A stretch of 64,000 nt of DNA, taken from Labyrinthula sp. Ha. Its lineage: Eukaryota > Sar > Bigyra > Labyrinthulida > Labyrinthulaceae. The stretch lies in contig JAALGZ010000022.1 in assembly GCA_015227615.1 (NCBI GenBank), positions 558,001 to 622,000 on the forward strand. The letters run 5' to 3'. Both the position numbers and the translations under genes were made by a program. Under the pieces are notes generated by a model, which worked only from the letters and a program-made list of their open reading frames with translations, ran no database searches and was not told the DNA's origin. Positions within the stretch are counted from its first letter, which is position 1. The number at the start of each line of letters is the position of its first letter. Of this stretch, positions 14,200 through 25,716 are shown one piece after another.

Positions 14200-16736
14200 C
14201 TAAACCATGTCAGAAGACAACTCATCCCTAAACCTTGTGGTTAATATATCCATAGTACTTTCTAACCAAGTCTTCTTTACTAACTTTAAACCAAGCTTTT
14301 TTTCGGTTAGTAAAAACATATCAACAATTTTATCAGCATCGAAAATAAATCTTGCAAAATATCGATATAATAAAATATCTCTTGGTTGATGTTCATTTTT
14401 GTATTCAAGCACTGCTGTTAAGAATGTTATCAAGCTAATAGGTTCTTTAAATTCAATATACTTGTCGCTATCTCTTGAAGGTCTAATTCTTTTATCTTTT
14501 AATATAGGAATCAATTCTGGAATAATAAAAGTTTCTCTTTTTTCATCATATTTTAATAAAATCATACTACTTAAAGCAACTTTTAAGACATATTCTCTTT
14601 CTTCCGTAGTATATTCTTTGAGAAGAACATCGAATAACGCTTTTCTTATAATTCCAGTATCAATATATTTTCTATATTGAGGAAAAATTTCTGAATTCAA
14701 TCTAAAAGCAAGTTGATGAAGATTAGAATCCCGAATGAAACTTCCTAAAGCTTGAGCAATAAAGGAAGGTGCAAAAAATATAAAATTAGCTTCTTCAGAT
14801 AGATCAAGATTATTGTGATAGAAAATAATTCCTGCTTTTGAATAAATCTCAAGCATATTTTCAATATCTTCATCTCTAAAGTTACACGATTTTGCTTTAA
14901 TCCTGAAATTTTTTACACTTATGTAATTAGATTCTTCTCTACAATTATCGAGAAATAAAACCCAAACACAAGGTAAACTTAACTCAGTTGAAACATAGTT
15001 GCTAAAAAATGTATCTTCTTTTACAAACCTTTTAAGTTTTTCATGTATTTTAAAAAGAGTTTTAGAAGAAGGATTTGAATTCTCAATAGGAAAAAAACTA
15101 ATCTTCTCACTTTTTGGTACTTGAAAATCAGTATAAGTTTCAGAAACAAGTTCAAAGACTTTTAATTCGGTCTTCTCTAGTTCTTCTTTCTTATTTTTCC
15201 TAAGAAATAGCTTTAAATAAGTTACAATAAAAATAATAGGTGCTTTTGGAGCATTCTTGACAACACTTTTTAACCAGAATTTAAGTCTATTCATATCTTC
15301 TTTATTTTGTTTGGTTAAGTTAAATACAAGAACATAAACTGCATTTGGATTCATAAATAAATGATGAAGAGAAGAAAAAACTTCTTGACCTCCAAAATCA
15401 GAAACACGACAGAAAGGGTTGTTTGATTCATACTCGGTGTACCCATCTCTCGTAAACAGTTTTAAAAACTGTTCATCTTCAATACTTCTTTCCAAAAGTT
15501 CTTTTTCAAAAGGAAGATTGTATTTTGATGTATTTCCAACTTTATGAAAAGTATAATATTTAATAGCAAGAACGTTTTTTACTCTCTGAACACTAAGCTC
15601 ATACTTAGTGAGAGGTTTGAAATAGTCTTCTTTGATTTCCAAAATATTTGTATCTTCTAAAACCAGAGTTGAAGAAATATCTTTCATAAATCTTTTTTCA
15701 CATAAACTTCTTATTGTTGAAGTTTTTCCAGTTTTACCATCACCCATAAATAATAGTTGAAGTTCGTTCAAAGAGAGTTTTCTATCATATCTTTCCTGCA
15801 ACATAGATTGAAACATATTGTAAATATTCTTTTTATTTTTTATCTTTTTGTTTCTTGTTTCTAAATATAAAAGTGAAGGATGTTTCTCAACTAGTTTTAT
15901 CAAAGCTATTTCAAAATCTTTAATATCAAATAAGAAAAACCTAAAGAATAAATAAAATAAACAACATAACTTAAAATAGCAAACAGAAGGACTTCCCAGA
16001 AGCAAATGTTTTACACCTCCAATTATTGTTTTCTTTTCTTGATATCCTTCATACTTCCTCCTCTCCCAAACACTATAGTTTAACTAAAAGGTTCTTTTAC
16101 TATAAGACCTTCATAGTATTATTTTCTGATAGTGTTTGAAAAATACTTGAGAATTCAGTTGCAGTGAAATTATTACCATAATAGCTAAATATGAAGCAAG
16201 AGAAAAATATACCTCCACTTTTCAACTTTTGTTCTCTTGCTTATAAACATATCAAAAAACTCAAAAGATAATATTTCACAGCGAATAAAACTATAGTAAG
16301 TAAATAATAAGAAAATACGTTATCTTATTCAATCTAGGGAATATTTTTGGTTTAGAAAGTATTTTAAAAGTATCACCACTTATTGAACACTGAGAAAACC
16401 TATCTTAAAATAAGGATAAAAAATTACCTCAAATGAAAAACTTCTGGAAATAAATTTAACAATCTTTCAAATTCTTCTTTGAGAACAAAAAACGGATACT
16501 TTTCAAAGCTATATTCTCTAAGAAGGAAATATCTTACCTTAACAAACTTATATTCTTATTCACTGTCGCACTTTGGAGAAAAGTTCTAATTGCCTTGTTG
16601 AAGTTTTCTGACTCAGTTTCATTTCTATCTGACCTTATAATAATCTTAGTATCGAAATATACCACACAATCTTAAATTCATTGGTTTTCTTTCTTTCTTG
16701 ATACTGTTTTAGAATAGATTTTTCATCAAATGTCAT
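14200..16736 (-). CDS. LRR-Roc-COR (Roco-type) GTPase, 8 exons with 28-30 nt introns
   Basis: Reading from the minus strand, ATG is at 16736-16734. Exons are 16736-16663, 16633-16538, 16508-16428, 16399-16319, 16290-16213, 16184-16101, 16072-15971 and 15940-14200. They sum to 2337 nt (778 residues, stop TAG). All seven introns (29, 29, 28, 28, 28, 28, 30 nt) are GT..AG and phase 2. Exons 2-7 each carry about one leucine-rich repeat; exon 6, for example, reads YYGNNFTATEF..LSENNTMKVL. Exon 8 starts with a last LRR, then a Roc GTPase domain with P-loop GDGKTGKTS (about residues 265-273) and DFGGQE (about 380-385). A COR-like part follows (LEIYSKAGIIFY.., IFFAPSFIAQAL), then about 120 further residues. 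There is no kinase domain. The G4 position reads TYLK rather than THxD or NKxD, so guanine specificity is doubtful. Roco proteins work as dimeric signalling GTPases; the specific role here is unknown. The unspliced frame opens at a TTG inside exon 7 and would miss the whole N-terminus. Confidence 0.85.
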
Positions 16737-16945
16737 CTTTTTTTCTTGTTCTTTCTTGACACAAAATTATTTTACTGAAACTCTTTCGATTAATTAGTTC
16801 AAAATATAGAAAAAACTAAATGAAGACAAATAAATTCTACCAAGAATTACTATTTTTATTTAATAAACGATTCTAAAAAACTTCTTTGTAAAAAATCAGT
16901 GAGTTTCTTAAAAATAAACTCATCATTAAAGTTATATATTGTAGT

Positions 16946-17460
16946 TAACGGTAACTATCGGAATTATGTTTTGTCAAATTACACCTATCGTTATGTCCGT
17001 TAAGAAAATTCTAACAGATCGAGAAATTAACGGTAAATATTGTGAACATGATAATTCCGTTAATTTATTTCTCAAGAAAAAATCCCGATTAGTTTTTTTT
17101 TGAGAATCATATGTTAATACCATATTGTGTTTTCATACTTTATCTATATGTTCTGTACTAGAAAACAAAATTAATCCTTTGGTTACAAACTAACCTAATA
17201 CTCAAACTGCTCAGGTACACAACAGTTCCAGCAAATAATAAAAAATCAAGTGAAAAGTTTTTTGAGGTGACTTTTTGTATTCATGCCTAAAATTTATATA
17301 TATATATATATTTATTTTTGAGTTCAAAATTTATGTTACCTCTTGGTTGGACTAATTTGCTTTTGACTTAGAGTAAGGAGACAAAATGTATAGATAAGTT
17401 AATTTTCCAAAATATTTTGACATATCGTTACTTAACTCGCTTCCCGTTAAGTCTCCGTTA
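16946..17460. promoter_or_regulatory. cluster of six TAACGG/CCGTTA hexamers upstream of the LRR-Roco gene
   Basis: TAACGG occurs on + at 16946-16951 and 17028-17033, and as CCGTTA at 16997-17002, 17057-17062, 17444-17449 and 17455-17460. Six copies in about 515 bp is far above what a 30% GC background gives (well under one expected). The cluster lies 210-725 bp upstream of the ATG at 16736. AACGG is a core bound by MYB-type factors in several eukaryotes. Single or paired copies also sit close to other gene starts in this window: 28043, 29754, 39862, 39872 and 63551. Function is inferred only. Confidence 0.4.
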
Positions 17461-20400
17461 AACTTGTTTAACGATAAGTTTTGGATTTTAGTTTACGGTT
17501 ATGATTTTTAGTATTTATGTCTTAAAGAAAACGGATAATACCATTAATTATGACATGACTAAATGTTCTACTAAAGATACAACAGTTTTTTCATGTTCAT
17601 CATAACTTTCAACTCGTCGGCCAACTTCTTCTACTTTCGTTAAAAAAATAAGGGGCCAGGATTTCTAACAAAATTCGACTTCTCTACAAAGTTAACGAAA
17701 TCTTCTCCAGAATGATGGTGTTTAACTGTATCGCTCGTCAGACACGCTAAACTTATAGAGAGGTTTTTTTGGTTTAGCATCTCTTTGGTCGCATTTGTTT
17801 GCTCTTGCTACTTCAATTCTTTCAAACTAGAGACTACCTAATCTATTCTCCAACACGTACTGTTAGAGTCATTAAATTGTTTCTCTTTACAATTCTTCAA
17901 CTGTAACCATGATTCTGCTTATTTCCCCTGAAAGGCACAGTTTTGGTTCCCCGCGCCGCTTTTTATATTAATGCCTACTAGTTTCTACGCTACTGGGAGA
18001 GGAAAACCATAGTTTCAACTCTTAGACATCGTTTTGTGTAGTGTAGGCTCTTCTCACCCTATGTCTTGAAGTGGAAATGTAAATGTATATTTGAGTTTAT
18101 TGGGGTTTTAAAGTGAGTGAGTGGGACATTGGGGTGGCGCTTTAATATTTTCAAGGTGTTGAAGTACTGGTTGAAGACAATTGGACGGGTATGAATCCTC
18201 AAAAAAATCCAACAAACGTCCGTTGAAGTGGTTCTTGTCGTTTGATTAATGAGGTTTGGCCTTTAAAACTGATCTTATAGGTGGTTGGAAAACCATGATT
18301 ATTGCTCCGATGCTGATCACGTTCTGATCATTGAAAACCTCATATATCTGAATTGAGCGATCTGCCTCTTGGTTATTAATAAATGTAGTTAGCTGAGCTC
18401 ATTCTCTTAGTATACAATATCTTATTTTGGCATTAAAGAAATACGAGTTTCTGGCTAAGCTTCAACGCTAAATTTCTGAGCTTATGTAGTTTTCGGACAT
18501 AACAGGATAATTTAAATAACATATATTTTATCTCTCTGGCTTAGAAGCATTCATAAATATATATATATATATCTTCTATTGATTAGCATGAGTTTAGTAT
18601 ACCGCGCCTTTGAACAACATTAAATCCAACATACTTTAGGAATGTGGAAATTTTAATTTTCTAAGTTGCTAGTGCCTTAGTCTGCTGCTGAGCTGAAACA
18701 CAATGCAGGAAATCTACCGAATGGTGAAAAATGAACATTCTGCAAACTAGATTTCTGGTTTAACTTCTATGTATGCATTTCGATACTCTTTCCAGTACGA
18801 GGGACTAAACCTCATTAACACTATTGTTCGAAGCCCTTAGTGACCTGTCAAAAATTTACCTATATTTCCTTGCTCATCTCTACTCAGATTTCACCGTATC
18901 AATTATTTTGTTGCTTTACTCTGGTGCTAACCACTATGGCGGTTGCTTTCCTTTGGTTTCCCAAGATGTCTGTTCGATGCGAATTTATTATATACAAAGC
19001 CGTAAATCCAAAAATCAAACAAAAATTAATACAAGTGAACCCGTAAACATCATTTAACCTTCGTATATCTTGAAAGGAATAGTACATACGGAAACATGTT
19101 AAAAACTTATATAAATAGTGAATTAACCTTGGTTGAGTAGCAGGGTATTTTGATATCAGTATAAGTATGCATTCATTAGATTTTTTTACTTCTTAGAAAC
19201 AATTATTAACTCCCTAAATCTCAGTATCTCGGTATCAGATGGGTTAAAACTAATAATGAACATTCGGTCAAAAGGAACTAAACGGTTTTCTTCTAAGTAG
19301 TGCTACTGGTTTTTAAAGCCCGGAAAAAACTCTTAACAATTTCTTAGATAAATACAAGGTTCTGATTTGCTTAATAAAATAAAAGGATTATTTAGAAAAA
19401 TCGTCTTGGCAGTGTATAAAATTTTCTATAATGGTTATTACAGTCGAGAACAAGTCCTTGTCAGCTGCGTTCTCTATAATTATATTTTCTGGAAAGAAAA
19501 CGGGGTAAGTCTCCCGTTATAATATTCAATAGTTATGCATAGTCTCTACAGTTACTAATATGATTCCAATAAACAATATATCAAGTTTTGGATGCATAAA
19601 TGAATATATATGTCATTGATACATTTATCCGTGGTCAAGACTTCTTTTCGGGTCACCTGATTATACGAGGAAGTATTGGGAAGCATAATAAGAAAAAGCA
19701 CGAACTTTTAAATGTGGGATGTCTTAATTTCTTGATGATTCTTCTTATCACATTTAATATCTCCAAATTCCATAAGAGATACACGATCCAGGTTCAGGTG
19801 TCGCTTTTCGCGAGTTTTCAGCGACGTATAGCATCGATGCAAGTACAGTAGTGGCAAACACGGTTTTTTTTTTGTACTTGTTCTTATTTGGTTATTATCT
19901 TGGGAGTATTCCATTTAGATAGGGTTTTGATGGTTGACCAATCTTGAGAATAATAGATTCTTCGTCAATACCAATTGAGTTGAAGAAGATTCCCACGTGC
20001 TTAAGCAAATTTACAGCTGCAATTATCTAGCAGTCAATTGCAAAGTTTCCTGCTTCATACATTTAAAATACTTCTATTTCATTCATGCCATCAGCTACAA
20101 AAAAAATCCATGTTCAGGATGGTTCGTTTTACCACCATAGAACTTACATCATTTAAAAGCGTTGGATGACGCCCTTGCTTACATTGTTGGCCATCAAGGC
20201 TACAGCAATGGCATCTCGTTGTTTAATTCACAAGGTTTTCTGGAACTGTTCTCTTTGGGTATAAAATTTTGTAGATATTGAGAAGTTATATTTTAGTCAT
20301 TTTTATTACAATCCTCGAAATGTATTTAAGTATGCTTAACTGTCTCATCAAGGCCATGATATGCTACCATTTCCTTGAAAACTCTTCTATCTAGTCTTTA

Positions 20401-23400
20401 AATTCAAGCAAATATCTACCAAAAAAATTGTCGTATTCAAACTGTTTTCAAAGAGCCTTTGAGGTGCGATACTTGGTATGACAATGAAGATTAATGGCGA
20501 CAATAATTTTATGGAAGACTGTTTTGGCGAGTTTTGCTGGGTTAAACCTAATTTTAACTACAAAAATCTAATCTATGTCCTGGTGCAGAGGCATCCGATA
20601 CATATAAGCAAAAGATAAGATTAGTTTATTAATATACTTCAATATAAAAAAAAATATTAATTTTTGCACAAGTAAGAGCTAAATACCTTACCCGTTGCAG
20701 TTAGATACCCTATAATCAAAGGGCACTGACATGGAAATTCATTATCACCATGTTGGAATTATCCGCTGATAATGTGAATAGATATTAAAGCTAGCGTTAT
20801 GTTTATAACTGTAAATATACGAATGTGAAATATGTTTATAATTTACCCTTACATTGGGAAATTTTATTTTCAGCCTTGCTATACTATATGTTGGAGTATA
20901 AATTTTGTAATATCTATTTATAATACAAATACATACCAGTCTGAACATTTTTGACCGTCGACAATATCCCTTATTTTAATAAAAATAATAAGTACGAGTT
21001 TTTGTTATCGTAACAATTTTACAACCTAGGGTAAGAACATTCAAACTAAATCTAGTTGAACATAATTTTATACAATAGTTGAAGTGCCAAAAGTATGATT
21101 TTATTCAGCATTTTGGTAATTCTTAGAAACTCCATTATATTCTCCAAAGATGAATTTACCGTTTTAGGGACAACTACATCATGATATACAACATCTTGAT
21201 TATCTCTGGGATAATGATCATATAGCCAATTTTACTTTTGATTTAACGTGAAATGTGTTTACTTAAACATGTATGTGATATGATAAAAAAATATATGATC
21301 CTGCTTTTAAAAATACTTAAATATGAGACCTTTATTATCTATTCCGTTTATCGGGAACTTATTTTGCAATGTTTCCGTAAAGTTGCTAGGTGTTACCCAT
21401 GAATTATCACAGTATTGGGCAGATATGCAATTATTCTCTCGCCACACGACTTGAAAAGATTATAGAAAGATAAATTTTATACATTACCATATAATTAACT
21501 ATTTATTAATTACGAAATCCGATTTTATTGGATGTATGATATAGCTTTACTGTAGGTTTTCACAAGTTGTATATTTCTTATAATCATTATACACATAAGA
21601 ATTAAAATAGTAAAGAAAAGTAACTTATGAATTTACAGAATAATTTCGTATTGCCCATCTATATAACTAAGTAAAGAACTCATAAGGCACAAAATTCTAG
21701 ATTTCAATAGATAGTAAACCAGATTTTTTGCACAAGTGTTGTCTCGGATTCAATAATTTATATTAAATTTAAAGATACACATAAAGTTCTTTCCTAAATT
21801 TCTAAAATTTTGTATCATTTGGTATCACTCTTATATACACAGGTCACCATGACATGTCTACAATAGCCCGCGTTAAATATAATGTATATCTTCAAATATT
21901 GCCTATCATTTTATGTTAGTATTTAATCTAAGTTTTGCATCATTTCCGTCTGTCAAAATCTAAGGATTAAACAATTATTTTTACAATAGAGTCGCAAAAT
22001 AAAAACACGGCAAAGACAATCCATTAATATTAATTATCTTTAGTTACGATTTTCGTCTACAATATTCTCAATTTGTTGCTCGTTAGTATATATATATATA
22101 GTTCTCCCCATATGTAAACTTATCGTAGGTAGGGAATGTTTCTTGTTCAAAATTTTAATTTACTCAACAGTATTAAATAAATTACTCTTCCAAAATTCCT
22201 GCCTCATTGCCAGATTTTCTCCGTCTAAGTTATTCTAAGGTCTTGTAATCTTTTATTTTACTCAGAATGTTGTTCTCAGAAAAGTATATTTCTTTTTCAA
22301 ATGGAAATTAAGACAGGTTTCACCACTAACTGGGTCAGCAATATTTTCTCCGAATTTATTCATTATGCTTGAATAGAATGAATAATATAGTTAACTTAAG
22401 AAGACATTAGCTGGAAATTATGAAAATATTTTAATAATAGGACTACTAATTTTTTTTTGTTTTAGAGACCCATCCCACCAGAAAGCCTTTACCACAATAC
22501 ACTTAAATTACCCAAAAGCAAAGTTGTTTCTATGCACATACTTCGGAATTTTGGTTAGTCTGTTTCAATAAAAGCTTATACATCTAATTTGATTCATTCA
22601 TAGAGTATTCATTTGGTGCTATTTACGTTTTTGCAAGAAATGTTTTGATCAAATACTCCTTACATTATGCACCTATTACCTACGATATTGTAATATTCTC
22701 TGATTACTTAAAATTGCGAGGAATACCCTAGAAGCTATCGAGTTTTGTTCGACGCTTATATAAGAGACAACTCACTCTGGTTACAGTAGTATTAATTACG
22801 AATTTGCAAGGATTTTCTATCGAAATCTTTGTAAATCTATCGTTACAAAATTGCTGGAAATTAGTAGGGATCAGATTTGATTTCTTGATAATTTAATTAT
22901 CAGTTTATACTATGTCCTTATTGTTGACAGATTTTTTTAATTCCACAAACCTTTTGATTGGTTATTGGCAATAAGCAACTATCAATGCAATATTGTGTCA
23001 CAAAGCCTTTGACAAATATCCTAAAAAATTAGTTTTTGCTTTTTCACCCTATGAAAACTAACAAGAAATTAGCTACATGCCCAACCACAGTCTATTACAG
23101 AACTAATTTCATGCTATATTACCAATTTTAATAGATATTTTACGGTGTAGAAAATATGCAAGAATTCTTTTTCAATTTAGAGCAGGGTTTCATAACCCAT
23201 CTTCATTGTGAAAATCAGTTGATACTCAAAATAAAATCCTAATCATTTAATATAGCGTAAATCTCGATTTTCTTATTGATAATCAGAATTAAAACAATTA
23301 TCAAATAGTTAGCGACAAATTTTATAAAGTTTTGGTGCGTAAATATACCTGCTGTTATTTACAGCAATTGTTAATCGCTGGTCTTGGTTCCTACCTTCGT

Positions 23401-24582
23401 GTTTAATTAATTCTTGTGTAGAACGTGCATTTGCCTAGTGAACTCATTCTGGACAATCGGGTACCAAGAAATAAATGTAATTAGTTTCAAATTTTCCCAA
23501 TAGTTCTTGTATCATTTGAGATCAATGGCAACAGGGTTTACTATGTTTCATCTAACCAAAAAGCTCTCTCTTGAATCCTTTACCCAGTAACATATGTTAG
23601 GGTTCCAATAGCATGTCAGGGATGGCTTAAACTCTTATGAATTACAAGAAGAATTTCTAATTTTTTAGATGCTCTCCATAATATTATCCTATACATTTGT
23701 AGGCACATTTTTTTGCTAATGCTGGAGGGAAACTATAATTCAAGAGTCAAGAATAGCCATTTATCGGGACAGAGAAAATGTGTAAAACTCTAAACAAATA
23801 ACTAATTCGAAGCTTTGTTTTAATCCATTTGAAAACAATCGCCACTAATATTGCTTTCTCGCCATTTAGACTACATAAAGAAGTTCTAGGGTAATAATTT
23901 CGCATTCTAGTTTACTTGAAACCTTTTCTTGAGTTCTTCGGTTGCTATTTGGACCACTATTATGAGTACGAAATGAATGAAGCTTCCTTTGTTTGAACTA
24001 ATCTCCCTTCCAGCTTTGCCGGTTGCTAAGCTTAACCTTGCCTTATATACCAAGAGAGTTCTATTAAGCATCAGCGACGTTTGGAAATCCACTGATATGG
24101 TTTGTTTATTGACTAGAAGTTGACAGCATCAGTATCGTTTCTCTCAACATATAATGTCAGTTTTCACGAATAGATTGCCATTTCTCATTTCTAGGCGTAC
24201 AAAATATATCATCATTTAGGACCCGTTCAGATTCCTGCGAAATATTCAAGATAGTTGAACGAGTTCCCCCAGCACTTTCTGTGCGGGAAATGAGTGGGGA
24301 GCTCATTGATAAATTGGTTGAGGAAGTTTTTGAGTAATGCTAATTAGTTCTTAAAGATTATAATTTATCTCGATTATATTTTAAATTATTTTAAGTTTGT
24401 ATATCCATAATAGGGAATTTTCTTCATTTTGCACCCCTATTCATTAAATGGTCTTTCTATAACACTCAACCCCAAGAAATGCGCACTTTCAGATAATCCC
24501 CAAAAACCATTACATCTTGCATAACCCCATAATACACTTGAACACGCTTTAGTGAGTAAATATAAAACCACAAACCAAGAAA
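17461..24582. other. AT-rich spacer with no supported gene
   Basis: About 7 kb between the LRR-Roco promoter and GGC1. The longest open frames are under 85 codons, overlap each other on opposite strands and show no recognisable domain. Short TA runs occur at 18557-18572 and 22087-22100. I see no RNA gene or mobile element. Confidence 0.6.
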
Positions 24583-25524
24583 ATGTTTCTTTATCGCAAT
24601 AGAGAGCAAACATCGTCACCAAACCCAGTGAAAGCTTTCTCAGCACCCACAAATTCTTCCTCACCACTAGTCCCTAGAATAATGGGTTCTGCAGTAGCCG
24701 GAGTATCAGAATTATGCCTTTTCCACCCTGTGGACACAGTAGCAAAACGCTTAATGTCAAACAAAAGTTCTGATCCCTTATCAAAAGTTATCTTTAAAGA
24801 AAATGTAAATGCTTCTACACTAAATAAATGGAAATCACTCTTCCCAGGATTTGGTTTTGCAGCTGGATACAAAATTCTTCAAAGAATTTACAAATTCTCT
24901 GGTCAAATTTATGTAAAAGACTGGATTAACAAAACATATGGTGAATCTCTTCAAGCAGCATTAGGCAAGAAATCTGGAAAAACTCTTTCTTCATCAATTG
25001 CTGGATCGATTATGGGGGTTGGAGAGATTGTTCTTTTACCACTTGATGTGTTGAAAATCAAATCCCAAACAAATCCAGAAGTTTTGAAAGGAAGAGGAGT
25101 TGTTGATATTTTTGTCAAAGAAAATGTAAAACTTTATCGAGGTGCTGGATGGACAGCTGCTAGAAATGCTCCTGGAAGTTTTGCGCTGTTTGGGGGATCT
25201 GCATTTATGCAATATCTTGTTTTTGGATTGGAAGAAACGAAAGATGCGACAGTGTTTCAAAATTTCTGTGCGAGTATTGTTGGATCTGTGTGTAGTATCA
25301 CAGTTGCTGCTCCATTGGATGTAGTTAAGACTAGAATCCAGAATAAAGCATTCAATTCACAAGAAACTGGGGTTAAGATTATAAGAGATTTAGTGCGCGA
25401 AGAAGGATTTAGCGCATTTTTTAAGGGATTGACGCCAAAGATTTTAGTTGCTGGACCAAAGTTGATATTTTCGTTTACTGTCGCACAGACGATGATTGCG
25501 TACTTTGAACGAAAGATGAAGTAG
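24583..25524 (+). CDS. GGC1: mitochondrial GTP/GDP carrier (GGC1/YHM1-type)
   Basis: A 313-residue member of the SLC25 mitochondrial carrier family, single exon, about the usual length for the family. Three repeats carry the carrier signature: HPVDTVAKR near residue 46, LPLDVLKIK in the middle repeat and APLDVVKTR in the third. Long stretches match my memory of yeast Ggc1: GSAVAG at the start, HPVDT.AKRLMSN, the middle GEIVLLPLDVLKIK.QTNPE, GWTAARNAPGSFALFGG and FFKGLTPK. Ggc1 exchanges matrix GDP for cytosolic GTP across the inner mitochondrial membrane, supporting mitochondrial nucleic acid and protein synthesis and iron balance. This implies a mitochondrion or related organelle with an internal GTP demand. 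About 30 residues precede the first repeat. The SDR gene starts 193 bp downstream on the same strand. Confidence 0.9.
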   Translation: MFLYRNREQTSSPNPVKAFSAPTNSSSPLVPRIMGSAVAGVSELCLFHPVDTVAKRLMSNKSSDPLSKVIFKENVNASTLNKWKSLFPGFGFAAGYKILQRIYKFSGQIYVKDWINKTYGESLQAALGKKSGKTLSSSIAGSIMGVGEIVLLPLDVLKIKSQTNPEVLKGRGVVDIFVKENVKLYRGAGWTAARNAPGSFALFGGSAFMQYLVFGLEETKDATVFQNFCASIVGSVCSITVAAPLDVVKTRIQNKAFNSQETGVKIIRDLVREEGFSAFFKGLTPKILVAGPKLIFSFTVAQTMIAYFERKMK

Positions 25525-25716
25525 ATATGCGGTTTTGTTTATGATAGTTGTCAAGTTTGCTTTACTTAGAAACAAAAAAGTTAAACCTTATCTCTTGAAT
25601 AAGCACCCACAGGGATATAACGATTATTTTTCTGTTTTCTTCCACGGCACAATCGATACTGAAATTTTTATACCACAGAATCTTCCCTGAAAGAAAATTG
25701 GCCCGGTTAGTTTTTA

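Noticed and set aside
15942-16005. TTG start of the unspliced 601-codon frame as the true N-terminus
   Set aside because: The start is non-ATG, it falls within an LRR exon followed by a 30-nt intron, and the spliced model gives an ATG and homologous structure in the paralogue.
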